Below the pieces are notes generated by a model. It was not told the DNA's origin. It was given only the letters and a program-made list of their open reading frames with translations, and searched no databases. Of a stretch of 64,000 bases of DNA, positions 1-7,397 are shown piece after piece; position 1 is the stretch's first letter, and each line of letters starts with the position of its first letter. Source of the stretch: Krasilnikovia cinnamomea (lineage in GTDB: Bacteria; Actinomycetota; Actinomycetes; Mycobacteriales; Micromonosporaceae); NCBI RefSeq assembly GCF_004217545.1, contig NZ_SHKY01000001.1:3286001-3350000 (forward strand), given 5' to 3'. The translations under genes and the position numbers were made by a program.

Positions 1-402
1 CAGCTCAAATACTTCTCCGAGCGGATCACCGCAACGTTCGTCTACGCCGGCATCAACGTCCAGCGGGAAGGGCTGTTCTCCGGCACCCGAGGCCAGCAGA
101 TCGCCGGACGATTCAGCATGATCCCCACCGTCACGTTCCCCTACCAACAGGAGTGGGCCGCCGTGGTGGCCACCCTGGAACAGGCCCTGCGCCTGCACCA
201 TCACCCGATCGGCAGCCTCGTCAAACTCGACCGCTACCTGCATCAACGAACCAAGGGAATGATCGGCAGCCTGTCGCACCTGATTCGCGGCTCCGCCATC
301 GAAGCGATCCTCGACGGCACCGAACAGATCACCAAACAGACGCTGGAAAGCATCGACCTCGACTACGCCGCCACGACCACGACCCTGCCCGATGGCCGCT
401 GA
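1..402 (+). CDS. TniB/TnsC-like transposition AAA ATPase, C-terminal part (partial)
   Basis: The reading frame is open from base 1, so the start and the Walker motifs lie outside the window. The visible 133 residues match the end of a TniB-type ATP-binding protein: a helical lid with a segment GSLSHLIRGSAIEAI followed by ITKQTLESIDLDYA, the usual close of these AAA proteins. TniB-family ATPases link target selection (TniQ) to the transposase (TniA). The stop lies inside the start of the TniQ gene (11-base overlap), so the two are translationally coupled. Partner assignment is strong because TniQ follows directly; the family call from the fragment alone would be moderate. Confidence 0.75.
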   Translation, partial: QLKYFSERITATFVYAGINVQREGLFSGTRGQQIAGRFSMIPTVTFPYQQEWAAVVATLEQALRLHHHPIGSLVKLDRYLHQRTKGMIGSLSHLIRGSAIEAILDGTEQITKQTLESIDLDYAATTTTLPDGR

Positions 403-1558
403 ACCCACCACTCGGCGACGGACCTGCGCCGAGTGCCCCACTCGGCTGTCCCCAACGGCACGCTGGAACGCCAAATACTGCACGGAGGCATGCCGAGCCC
501 GAGCCTGGCGCCGCACCCAACGACGTCTCCAGGCCGCGGCCGAAGGGCCCCGCCGACCGCAGCGATGTCCGGTCTGCGGCCAAGACATCTTCACCAGCGA
601 CCTGGTCCGGACCGACACCGTCTACTGCTCGACCCGATGTCGAACCCGCGCCTGGCGAGCGCGGATCAGCGGCACCGGGCCGGCGATCATCCCTGACCTG
701 CGCAGCCTGCCCTCACGACCCCGACCGATCGACCACGAAACGCTGACCTCTTACCTCCAACGGCTGGCCGCAGCCAACCACCTCGCCCCGGCCACGCTCG
801 TGCACCACCTGCACGGCCGCTGGGCCCCCACCGCGTCGGTCAACGTCGAACGACTCGCCGCCGCCGTCGAGATGCCCGAACGGTTTCTGCGCTACGCGCT
901 GCCCGAACTCCGCAACGCCTACGAACACGCCGTCATGAACAAGGCCGGCCGCAACGTCGACCTCATCCAGACAAACATCCGCCCCGCCTGCCGCCTCTGC
1001 ATGGCAGCCCGCGGCATTCTCCAGCGCGTTCACCGCTGGACGGCGCCGGAACACAACGTCTGCCTCCGACACGGGCTCTGGATCGGCACACCCCAGCACG
1101 ACCTTGAGGATGTGCACCAACCCGAGATATCCCTGGAACCCGAGATCGCCGCAGCGCAGAAACGCCATCTCAACCTGCACCGCCGCTACCGCCGGCCAGC
1201 TGTCACCAGCGCCTACACCGAAGCCTCGGCAGTCTGCGCCCTCTGGGCAACCCGCAACGCTTACCCCGACCGGCGCACACGCCGAGCCCAGCAGTTGAAC
1301 CGAGACACGACCGGCGGGGTCAACCGGGCTGTCGCCGCCGCCGCGATCTATCCCGACGTTGTCGCGCTGACCAGCCTCCTCGCCTCTTCGCACTGGCGCG
1401 CTCTCGCCGGGCAACCTGCCTCCCTCGCGCTGTTCTGCGCTGAGGTCAGCCGCCGGATCGGCCACCACTACGAACCCGGCGGATCCCAGGAACCGATGGC
1501 GCGATGGATCCGCGAGCAACAGCAACTGCCGATCAGCCCCCACGCCGTCGAATGGTAA
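392..1558 (+). CDS. tniQ: TniQ family target-selection protein with N-terminal double zinc finger
   Basis: 388 residues. The TniQ domain begins near residue 115 (LTSYLQRLAAANHL) and carries the usual zinc-binding pattern CRLC ... CLRHGLWIG at about residues 200-230. Ahead of it, residues 10-95 hold two similar FCS/MYM-like fingers, CAEC...YCTEAC and CPVC...YCSTRC, each followed by an RAW motif; TniQ proteins usually begin at the TniQ domain, so this is an unusual extension. TniQ proteins choose the insertion site in Tn7-like and Tn5053-like elements; the extra fingers may read DNA sequence (inference). The start overlaps the TniB stop. Confidence 0.85.
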   Translation: MAAEPTTRRRTCAECPTRLSPTARWNAKYCTEACRARAWRRTQRRLQAAAEGPRRPQRCPVCGQDIFTSDLVRTDTVYCSTRCRTRAWRARISGTGPAIIPDLRSLPSRPRPIDHETLTSYLQRLAAANHLAPATLVHHLHGRWAPTASVNVERLAAAVEMPERFLRYALPELRNAYEHAVMNKAGRNVDLIQTNIRPACRLCMAARGILQRVHRWTAPEHNVCLRHGLWIGTPQHDLEDVHQPEISLEPEIAAAQKRHLNLHRRYRRPAVTSAYTEASAVCALWATRNAYPDRRTRRAQQLNRDTTGGVNRAVAAAAIYPDVVALTSLLASSHWRALAGQPASLALFCAEVSRRIGHHYEPGGSQEPMARWIREQQQLPISPHAVEW

Positions 1559-1628
1559 CGGCGACGCGAGGACGTTTGATCACCGCTGAGTAGAGTGACC
1601 TCGCCGTCGACCACGGAAAGGACGAACC

Positions 1629-1991
1629 ATGACCACTGACCAGACACCCTCCGTGGTCCTGGACTCAATCGACGAAATCCGCGCCCTGCACCGCATGCTC
1701 ATCGAGCGCAAGTTCGACGGCACGGAGGACGAGTTCTTCGGCAGTCCCTTCATCGCCGCTGTTCAGCACCGGCTGGCCGACGCCCTCACCACGGCCGAGC
1801 CGTCCAAGCCCTGGGCCGCTTGGAGAGACGCCGCAGGCCACAGCGAAAAGATCGACAAGGTCCGCAACCACATTGCCGGCCTCGGCCGATTCTGGGCAGA
1901 GGCGAACGTCACCACACGCCGCCAATGCGTCCGCGACCTCCTCGCCCCGCTGCTGCCAGACGACACGCTTCTTCACGACCTGACCGCCTGA
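1629..1991 (+). CDS. Hypothetical protein, possible transposon cargo
   Basis: 120 residues, acidic and mostly helical by appearance (ALHRMLIERKF; LADALTTAEP; HIAGLGRFWAEAN). The ATG is preceded by GGAAAGGAC about 7 bases upstream. I do not recognise a family and see no catalytic motif, signal peptide or membrane segment. It lies 70 bases after tniQ on the same strand and may be co-transcribed or simply cargo of that element. Confidence 0.6.
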   Translation: MTTDQTPSVVLDSIDEIRALHRMLIERKFDGTEDEFFGSPFIAAVQHRLADALTTAEPSKPWAAWRDAAGHSEKIDKVRNHIAGLGRFWAEANVTTRRQCVRDLLAPLLPDDTLLHDLTA

Positions 1992-2382
1992 TCCGAGCCT
2001 CAACATCCGGCCGCCGCAGCGCAAGCCACGCGGCGCCACGCCATCATCAATGAGACTGCGTCCCGTCGGGGCCGTCTCACTCAAGGTGACGCATCCGAGG
2101 TCACGCGGGGCTGCCTACGTCAGCTTGGTTGAGACAGGACACCCATACCGCCCCAAACCCTGCTTCACTTGCGGAAACAAGTGGAGAGGCGCGGGCCCCC
2201 CGTGCGAGCTGCCGCGGGCGTCCACCGCCCGGCGATGATTCCTGGCCGGGGAATCCACAGCGTTCGGGGCAGCCAGCGACGGGGCCCCAACGAGATCACA
2301 TCCCCACCTGGGTCAGCGTACGAAGCGCTGATCATCCCGGCCACGACATCCCGGCGTCCGTCCACGCCAGACCGGCCGGCCC

Positions 2383-3417
2383 GTGTGCTGGGCCGTGGAC
2401 CTCACCACACCCCTGTCCGCCCTGCTCCTCACCCTGCTGTGGCAGCGCCACCTCACGGTCCGCTACGTGTCCGGCACCGTCGCCCACCACATGGCCGCCG
2501 CGTTTCACCGGCGAACACAAGACCGACGCCCGCGACGCCGTGATCATCGCCCAGACCGTCCGGCTGCGCTCCGACATCCCCCCAGCTCAAACCATCCGGC
2601 CGGCTCCTCGCAGAGCTCAAGGTCCTCACCGCGCACCGCGCCGACCTGATCGGGCAACGCGTCGCCGCAATCTGCCGCCTGCAGCAGACCCTCACCTCGA
2701 TCAGCCCCGCCCTGCAACACGCCGTCGACCTCAAACGCCGCCCATCCTCGCCCTCGCCCATTGGCAGACCCCCGCCGCGATCCGGCACGCCGGCACCGAC
2801 ACCATCACGGCCCTGCTGCACCGCGCCGGCATCCCGAACGCCGCCGCCCTCGCCGACACGCTGCACACCGCCGCCAGCCGCCAAACCGTCCGGATGCCCG
2901 GCGAACGCGCCGCCACCCTGGTCGTCCGGCACCTCACCGCCGACATCCGGGCCCTGGCCCAACGCGCCGCCGACATCGACGAGCAGATCAGCCAGCTGCT
3001 CGGCGAGCATCCCCTCACCGCGTACATCATCAGCCTGCCCGGCATGGGACCCGTCCTCACCGCCGAACTGCTCGTGCACACCAACGGCATGACCGAATAC
3101 GACAGCCCGGCGAAACTCGCCGCCCACGCCGGCCTCGCCCCCATCACCCGCACTCCGGCGCCGTCTGCGGCAACCACCACAGCCCGCGCCGCTACCACCG
3201 GGTCCTGCGCAACGTCTTCTGGATGTCCGCCTGCACCTCCCTACGGACCTGCCCCGCTTCCCGGACCTACTGCGACAGGAAACGCGCGGAAGGCATACAC
3301 CACTACCAAGCCCTCATCGCCCTCGCCCGCCGCCGCGTCGACGTCCTCTGGGCCCTCACCCGCGACCACCAGACGTACACACCGACCCCCACGGCCACCC
3401 GGGTGACGGCCGCCTAA
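2383..3417 (+). pseudogene. Decayed IS110-family transposase
   Basis: IS110 (DEDD/RuvC-like) transposase sequence is recognisable but spread over more than one frame. CWAVDLTTPLSALLLTLLW and VAHHMAAAFHR read in one frame, KTDARDAVIIAQTVRLR and the later IISLPGMGPVLTAELL...KLAAHAGLAPITR in a second, and RYHRVLRN...CPASRTYCDRKRAEGIHHYQALIALARRRVDVLWAL in a third. The N-terminal catalytic segment expected before the WAVDL motif is not found. At least three frameshifts and an N-terminal loss make this inactive. No clear ends of the element are visible. Confidence 0.85.
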
Positions 3418-3701
3418 CCGAGGGCCACCTCACCGAGATCAACCCAGTGACGACAAATGTCCTGGGCTGCAGAAACATGCCCGAAGATCACCGGCTGGGC
3501 AGAAGGGAACTCCGATGGTGATCGGACGTCGGAGCACGGTGCAGCATTGTGCGACACGGACCGGCACGCAGGCCCCACTCGGCGACATGCTAGAGTCGTT
3601 ACCCGCAGGTCCGGGAGTAACGAAACGCCTGGACCAGCGGATACACAACCGCGACCCGCTGGACGCATCAGCACGTGCGATCACGGAGAGTAGTTGTGTG
3701 G

Positions 3702-3746
3702 GCGCCCGTAGCTCAATGGATAGAGCATCTGACTACGGATCGGAAG
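3702..3746 (+). pseudogene. 5' half of a tRNA-Arg(ACG) gene
   Basis: The sequence matches the first part of actinomycete tRNA-Arg: acceptor 5' strand GCGCCCG, TA, D-arm GCTC...GAGC, and a complete anticodon arm TCTGA-CTACGGA-TCGGA with anticodon ACG. After the anticodon arm the match stops: no T-arm with TTCGAAT loop and no CGGGCGC 3' acceptor strand follow. A truncated tRNA of this kind is a common scar of integration or deletion at a tRNA gene. It cannot yield a functional tRNA. Confidence 0.8.
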
Positions 3747-3786
3747 TAGATGTTCGCCGGCGTTGATTCGGCGCTCAGAATAGATG

Positions 3787-3819
3787 GGCCGTGACCTGGG
3801 AAGACTCGGGATCACGGCC
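3787..3819. terminator. Hairpin, possible terminator
   Basis: An 8-bp perfect stem, GGCCGTGA paired with TCACGGCC, encloses a 17-base loop that itself can pair partly (CC...GG). No T-run follows on either strand, so termination is only a suggestion. It sits 40 bases after the half tRNA. Confidence 0.35.
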
Positions 3820-3821
3820 TA

Positions 3822-4485
3822 AACTGTTTCCGCATAATGGCGGAAATTCCCACCCATCGGGACCGTGGTGATCCGTTTGTGATCGCGCGTTCGGGAATGG
3901 TCTGTGCTGCCCGAGGATGCTTCGGTTCGGGGAATGTCGTTCCCTCTAGCTGCGGGCGGACGTGCTAGGTACGCGCTCTTGGGCCCGTGTCGAGGCCGGT
4001 AGGTCCTTCTGATGGCCGGGATCGTGCAGAGTTCCACCGCGGTACACAAGCGGTGGCCCACGAACGGAGCTGTCCCTGCTCTGTCGCTGGCACGGTAGGC
4101 CGGAAACGGTTTCCGGACACAGCGGCGGCCGATGCCCGTAGCTCACTTCCCAGCTGTTCGTGCGGTGAACTTCCCCATGGTTGAACTGACGCAGAGAATC
4201 GCCAGCGCCAGCCGTTGAGCGCGATGAACGGCACTCCAGTAGGGCTCGTGATTCGGACACTGATCCGCCATGTCGTCAGGACGGGGCCGCGGAGATTGGT
4301 CCGCATTCGCCCACGGACCGCCGGGGTAACCGACTCCGCGGCAACGATCGGTATTCAGGGCGAACACGCAGGGGAATATCGACGAAACCACCCGGTCCAA
4401 GCCGTGATTCCGGCGGGCAGCGAACGCCGCCGGGCGCGGCTATCCTCGTCGGGACTCTCAAGCTCAGGAGCAGGGGGAATACCGG
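3822..4485. other. Intergenic stretch without a convincing gene
   Basis: About 660 bases. Open frames here are short, overlap each other on both strands and show no recognisable protein. It lies between the tRNA relic and the type VII secretion-like operon and presumably holds that operon's promoter, but I see no confident promoter hexamers. Confidence 0.5.
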
Positions 4486-4779
4486 GTGATCGACGCGACG
4501 CGAGGGTTGCGCGAGAAGTTGGGCATGGGGCTCGTCGTGCTCGCGATCTGCTCCACCCTGATGACGGCGGGCCTTGCCGCCGACCGCGACGCCCCCGGGT
4601 GGGCCGCGACCGCGGCGTTCATCGGGACTCCGCTGAACCTGGTCGGTCTGGTGTTCGTGGTGCGCAGCGTGCGCGCGAAGGATGCCAGCCGTTCGTCACG
4701 CTTCCTCGCGGTCGCTGCGGCGTTCGTTCTCGTTGCCGTCGTCGTGCTGATTCTCGGCGCGCGATCCACCACCGCCTGA
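4486..4779 (+). CDS. Small integral membrane protein
   Basis: 97 residues from a GTG preceded by AGGGGGA at 8 bases. Three hydrophobic segments are visible: about residues 13-31 (MGLVVLAICSTLMTAGL), 42-62 (TAAFIGTPLNLVGLVFVV) and 74-91 (LAVAAAFVLVAVVVLIL), with basic residues between. No family recognised. It precedes the EspC-like gene by 36 bases on the same strand and may be part of that operon, but secretion machinery genes (EccC etc.) are not present here. Confidence 0.65.
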   Translation: MIDATRGLREKLGMGLVVLAICSTLMTAGLAADRDAPGWAATAAFIGTPLNLVGLVFVVRSVRAKDASRSSRFLAVAAAFVLVAVVVLILGARSTTA

Positions 4780-4815
4780 ACAGTCCGAAGGCCGTACGCA
4801 CCACGGGGGTACCAC

Positions 4816-5154
4816 ATGACCTTCTCGGTCGATCCGCACGCGCTCGACGGCTACGCCGCGCTGCTCGGGCGTGCGCGCGACGACGCGCAGCAGTGCAAGG
4901 CGTACTTCGCCGCGAATGTCGTTGACCTGTCGCCGGGCGGCGACGGGCTCATCAACCCGATCGTCTACAAGCACGTCACCGTGCAACAGAAGCTCGGCGC
5001 CATGCTGGATCATCTCGTGACGTTGCTGGATTCCTCCTGCGAACAGATGACCGAGGCGGCGACCGAATACCGCAGGACCGACCACAAATCGGCCGCTCGG
5101 ATCGATAACACCTACCCCGAGGTCAAGCGCGTCCAAGGGTGGAGGGACCGATAG
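4816..5154 (+). CDS. EspC-like / type VII secretion-associated protein
   Basis: 112 residues, all helical, starting FSVDPHALDGYAALLGRARDDA, the pattern of the EspC/ESX-1-associated family (WXG100-like four-helix proteins exported by actinobacterial type VII systems). A second helix region LDHLVTLLDSSCEQMTEAATEYRRTD has the typical end of these proteins. There is no signal peptide, as expected. Its stop shares one base with the GTG of the next gene, a pairing typical of co-exported partners. Family call by pattern, not by search. Confidence 0.7.
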   Translation: MTFSVDPHALDGYAALLGRARDDAQQCKAYFAANVVDLSPGGDGLINPIVYKHVTVQQKLGAMLDHLVTLLDSSCEQMTEAATEYRRTDHKSAARIDNTYPEVKRVQGWRDR

Positions 5155-5900
5155 TGGCGTTCAATGACGTCGACGACCCGGTCGGCCAGCTCAAACCGCC
5201 CGCCGAGCGTACCGAAGAGATCCTCGGGCAGCCGTTCTCCGACCCCGGGTCCATCCTGGACTGGGCCAGCCCGAGCCACATCGTCAACGAGTTCGTCAAG
5301 CAGGTCGTCGGGTACGACGTCTACGGCGAAGCCGCGAAGGTGTTCAGCGGCGACTGGGAACTGGTGTGGCAGGCCGCCGGCGCGTTCCGCAGCCTAGCCA
5401 ACGCGTTGCAAAGCGTCGGCATCAACGTCTCGCACGGCAACGTCGAGCTGGACACCTCCTGGGACGGCAACGCGGGCGACGCCGCCTACACGTACTTCGC
5501 CGACCTCAGCGGCAAAATCAGCTCGCAGCAGCTCGCCCTGAACAGCCTCGCCGCCTCCTACGAGAAAGCCGCCGAAGGCACCTTCCGGATCGGTGAAACC
5601 GTCTCCGGTCTCCTGAAGGACATCACCGACTTCGCCATCGTCGGAGCGCTCGCCGCGGGCGCCGGCACAGCCACGATCGAAACCGGCGTCGGCTTCGTAG
5701 GCGGGTGGGGTGTCGCCGCCTACGAGGGGTACAAGATCATCGAGTTGGCGGACCGGGTGACAAAGCTGATCGACAACGCCTACACCATCATCAACGCCGC
5801 AGTCGGCGAAATCGAGACGTTGTCCGCCGACATCGGAGCCGTCGGGCAGTACCCGCTTCCCGGCGCCGGGTACAGGCACCCGGGGGCCGGGCCGAAGTGA
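5154..5900 (+). CDS. WXG100-like type VII secretion target protein
   Basis: 248 residues from GTG at 5154 (GGAGGG 7 bases upstream inside the preceding gene; an upstream in-frame GTG at 5139 is less likely). Residues 60-150 form a WXG100-type helical pair with a W-D-G turn (DTSWDGNAGDAAYTYF) after WELVWQAAGAFRSLANAL. Residues 160-200 are glycine- and alanine-rich and could insert into a membrane (IVGALAAGAGTATIETGVGFVGG). No toxin domain is evident. It is coupled to the EspC-like gene upstream and to the next small gene by a 4-base GTGA overlap. Confidence 0.65.
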   Translation: MAFNDVDDPVGQLKPPAERTEEILGQPFSDPGSILDWASPSHIVNEFVKQVVGYDVYGEAAKVFSGDWELVWQAAGAFRSLANALQSVGINVSHGNVELDTSWDGNAGDAAYTYFADLSGKISSQQLALNSLAASYEKAAEGTFRIGETVSGLLKDITDFAIVGALAAGAGTATIETGVGFVGGWGVAAYEGYKIIELADRVTKLIDNAYTIINAAVGEIETLSADIGAVGQYPLPGAGYRHPGAGPK

Positions 5901-6184
5901 GCGACCTCGGACACGAACGGCTCGTCGACCGGCTGCTCGCGCACCTCGAACGCCACAGCGACGACGAACGGCTGCGCGAAATGGCCTCCGGCATCCGCCA
6001 GGGCAACGCTAGCGCGGCCGAGTCGCTGCGCGCGTCGTACTACGCCGACGCGCTCTATCCGGGGCTCGACGGCTTCGCCGGGTGGTATCAACAGCTCAGC
6101 GAGTCCGAGCGGGCCGCGCACGCGGACCAGTGCCGCAAGGTACTCGACGACCTGAACGAGGCCGACACCGCCGACCGCAGGTGA
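5897..6184 (+). CDS. Small helical protein of the type VII-like operon
   Basis: 95 residues beginning at the GTG that overlaps the previous stop (GTGA). The sequence is acidic and helical (LGHERLVDRLLAHLERHSDDERLREMASGI; GWYQQLSESERAAHADQCRKVLDDLNEAD). No family recognised. Strict coupling suggests it works with the WXG100-like protein, for instance as chaperone or immunity partner (inference). Confidence 0.6.
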   Translation: MSDLGHERLVDRLLAHLERHSDDERLREMASGIRQGNASAAESLRASYYADALYPGLDGFAGWYQQLSESERAAHADQCRKVLDDLNEADTADRR

Positions 6185-6262
6185 GCGGCGCCGCACTCTC
6201 GGGGTCGCTCTACCGGCACGCGGCCCGCACCGTAGCGTGCAGAATAACGGTGCTCGCCGGGA

Positions 6263-6874
6263 TCATGGCAGCCACCGCCGCTGCTTGACCGCAGCCTCTG
6301 CCGCCGGAAGCTCCTCCACCTCGCTGATCATCTGGTCTCCGCCCTTGGACAGAATGCAGGGGTCGCAGAGATAGCTGACGAGATAGGAACCACCCATGGA
6401 GTCGTAGACCGTAGAACCGTAGTTGCCGCGAACCGTGACAATCACGCCATCCCTCGGCTGGGCTGGCCGAGCCGACATGCCGTTGTCCTGAAGGCTGCGA
6501 TTACACACGAGGCAAACCATGGACATCGTGCCGTCCCCGCCGTCGGCATGTCCCGTCGCCACCGGCACGGCCTCGAACTCGCCAACCTGGCGGGCGTTCC
6601 GCGCGGCGGTGACCGAGGCCGCAAGCTCCACCGTCAGAGCGGCGAGGTTCGGGCGCTGTTCGGCGTCCTCCGAAGCCCCACTGCGGTCCGATGGCAAGTC
6701 CTGGGCATCTTCCACTGTAGAAGCTGGCGCGTTGCGCCAAGCCGCGTTGACCCAACGCCAGCAGCCCCGGCAGGTGACTCGGCCCCAGTCGTCATCGTGC
6801 GCGACGGCCTTCCTCAATTCGCCGCACGGTGTCAAGGTGGCGAGCAATTCACGCCCGCCGTAGTGCGTCGCCAT
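6263..6874 (-). CDS. Hypothetical protein with cysteine pairs
   Basis: 203 residues from the ATG at 6874, chosen because GGAGGAA lies 6 bases upstream; the frame stays open further upstream but without support. Cysteine pairs suggest metal binding: CRGCW near residue 35, CLVC near residue 145 and CDPC near residue 185. The middle part is acidic. No family recognised. It converges with the type VII-like operon. Confidence 0.5.
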   Translation of the reverse strand: MATHYGGRELLATLTPCGELRKAVAHDDDWGRVTCRGCWRWVNAAWRNAPASTVEDAQDLPSDRSGASEDAEQRPNLAALTVELAASVTAARNARQVGEFEAVPVATGHADGGDGTMSMVCLVCNRSLQDNGMSARPAQPRDGVIVTVRGNYGSTVYDSMGGSYLVSYLCDPCILSKGGDQMISEVEELPAAEAAVKQRRWLP

Positions 6875-7397
6875 GTCGTGTTCCTCCAAGCTCTGTCGAT
6901 CAACTGGCCGATCATGAGCTACCCCTCCGACAAACCACCGACCAGCGAGGGGATCACGTGCGGAAGGCGTCATTACACTTTTAGTCTTGTATGTGAGGTG
7001 CTGACAGATCCGATCGTGGCGACCGAATTGGGCAGCCGTCGGATCTTCGCTCGGTGTCGCCAGTGCCCCGTCGAGGTCATTTCCCAAATCCTGCCTTGCC
7101 GTGGGATTCGGGGAGAGCACCGGCTCATTCATGAGGCGTGTGGCGCCTCTGGGTCGCCCACGAACGTGCCGCGCTGCGGCACCGTCTCAACGAGCCTGTG
7201 ATCGCGAAATTCGGGCCACCGCCCGGCGGACGGTGGTGCGGGCCACTCAGAATTCTCGGTGCATGTCTGACTCGGTCGGGATGCGGTCGCCAGGGGCGAC
7301 AGCCTGCCGGTGCGCTGCCCAGTTCCCCACCGGTGCTACTGCCGGTACCGCAGCGCGCCGCGGCCGGACGGCTGTTCAGGTACTGCCGCGACAACCT
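6875..7397. other. Intergenic stretch without a convincing gene
   Basis: About 520 bases between the cysteine-pair protein gene and the 3' end of the Z1 gene. Only short overlapping frames are present; no RNA gene, repeat or terminator stands out. Confidence 0.5.

Noticed and set aside
2129..3406. One continuous 425-residue frame taken as an intact transposase
   Set aside because: IS110 motifs are found in this frame only in parts; others are in different frames, so the continuity is accidental and the gene is broken.
3702..3775. A complete tRNA-Arg gene
   Set aside because: After the anticodon arm the T-arm lacks the TTCGAAT-type loop and no 3' acceptor strand complementary to GCGCCCG follows.
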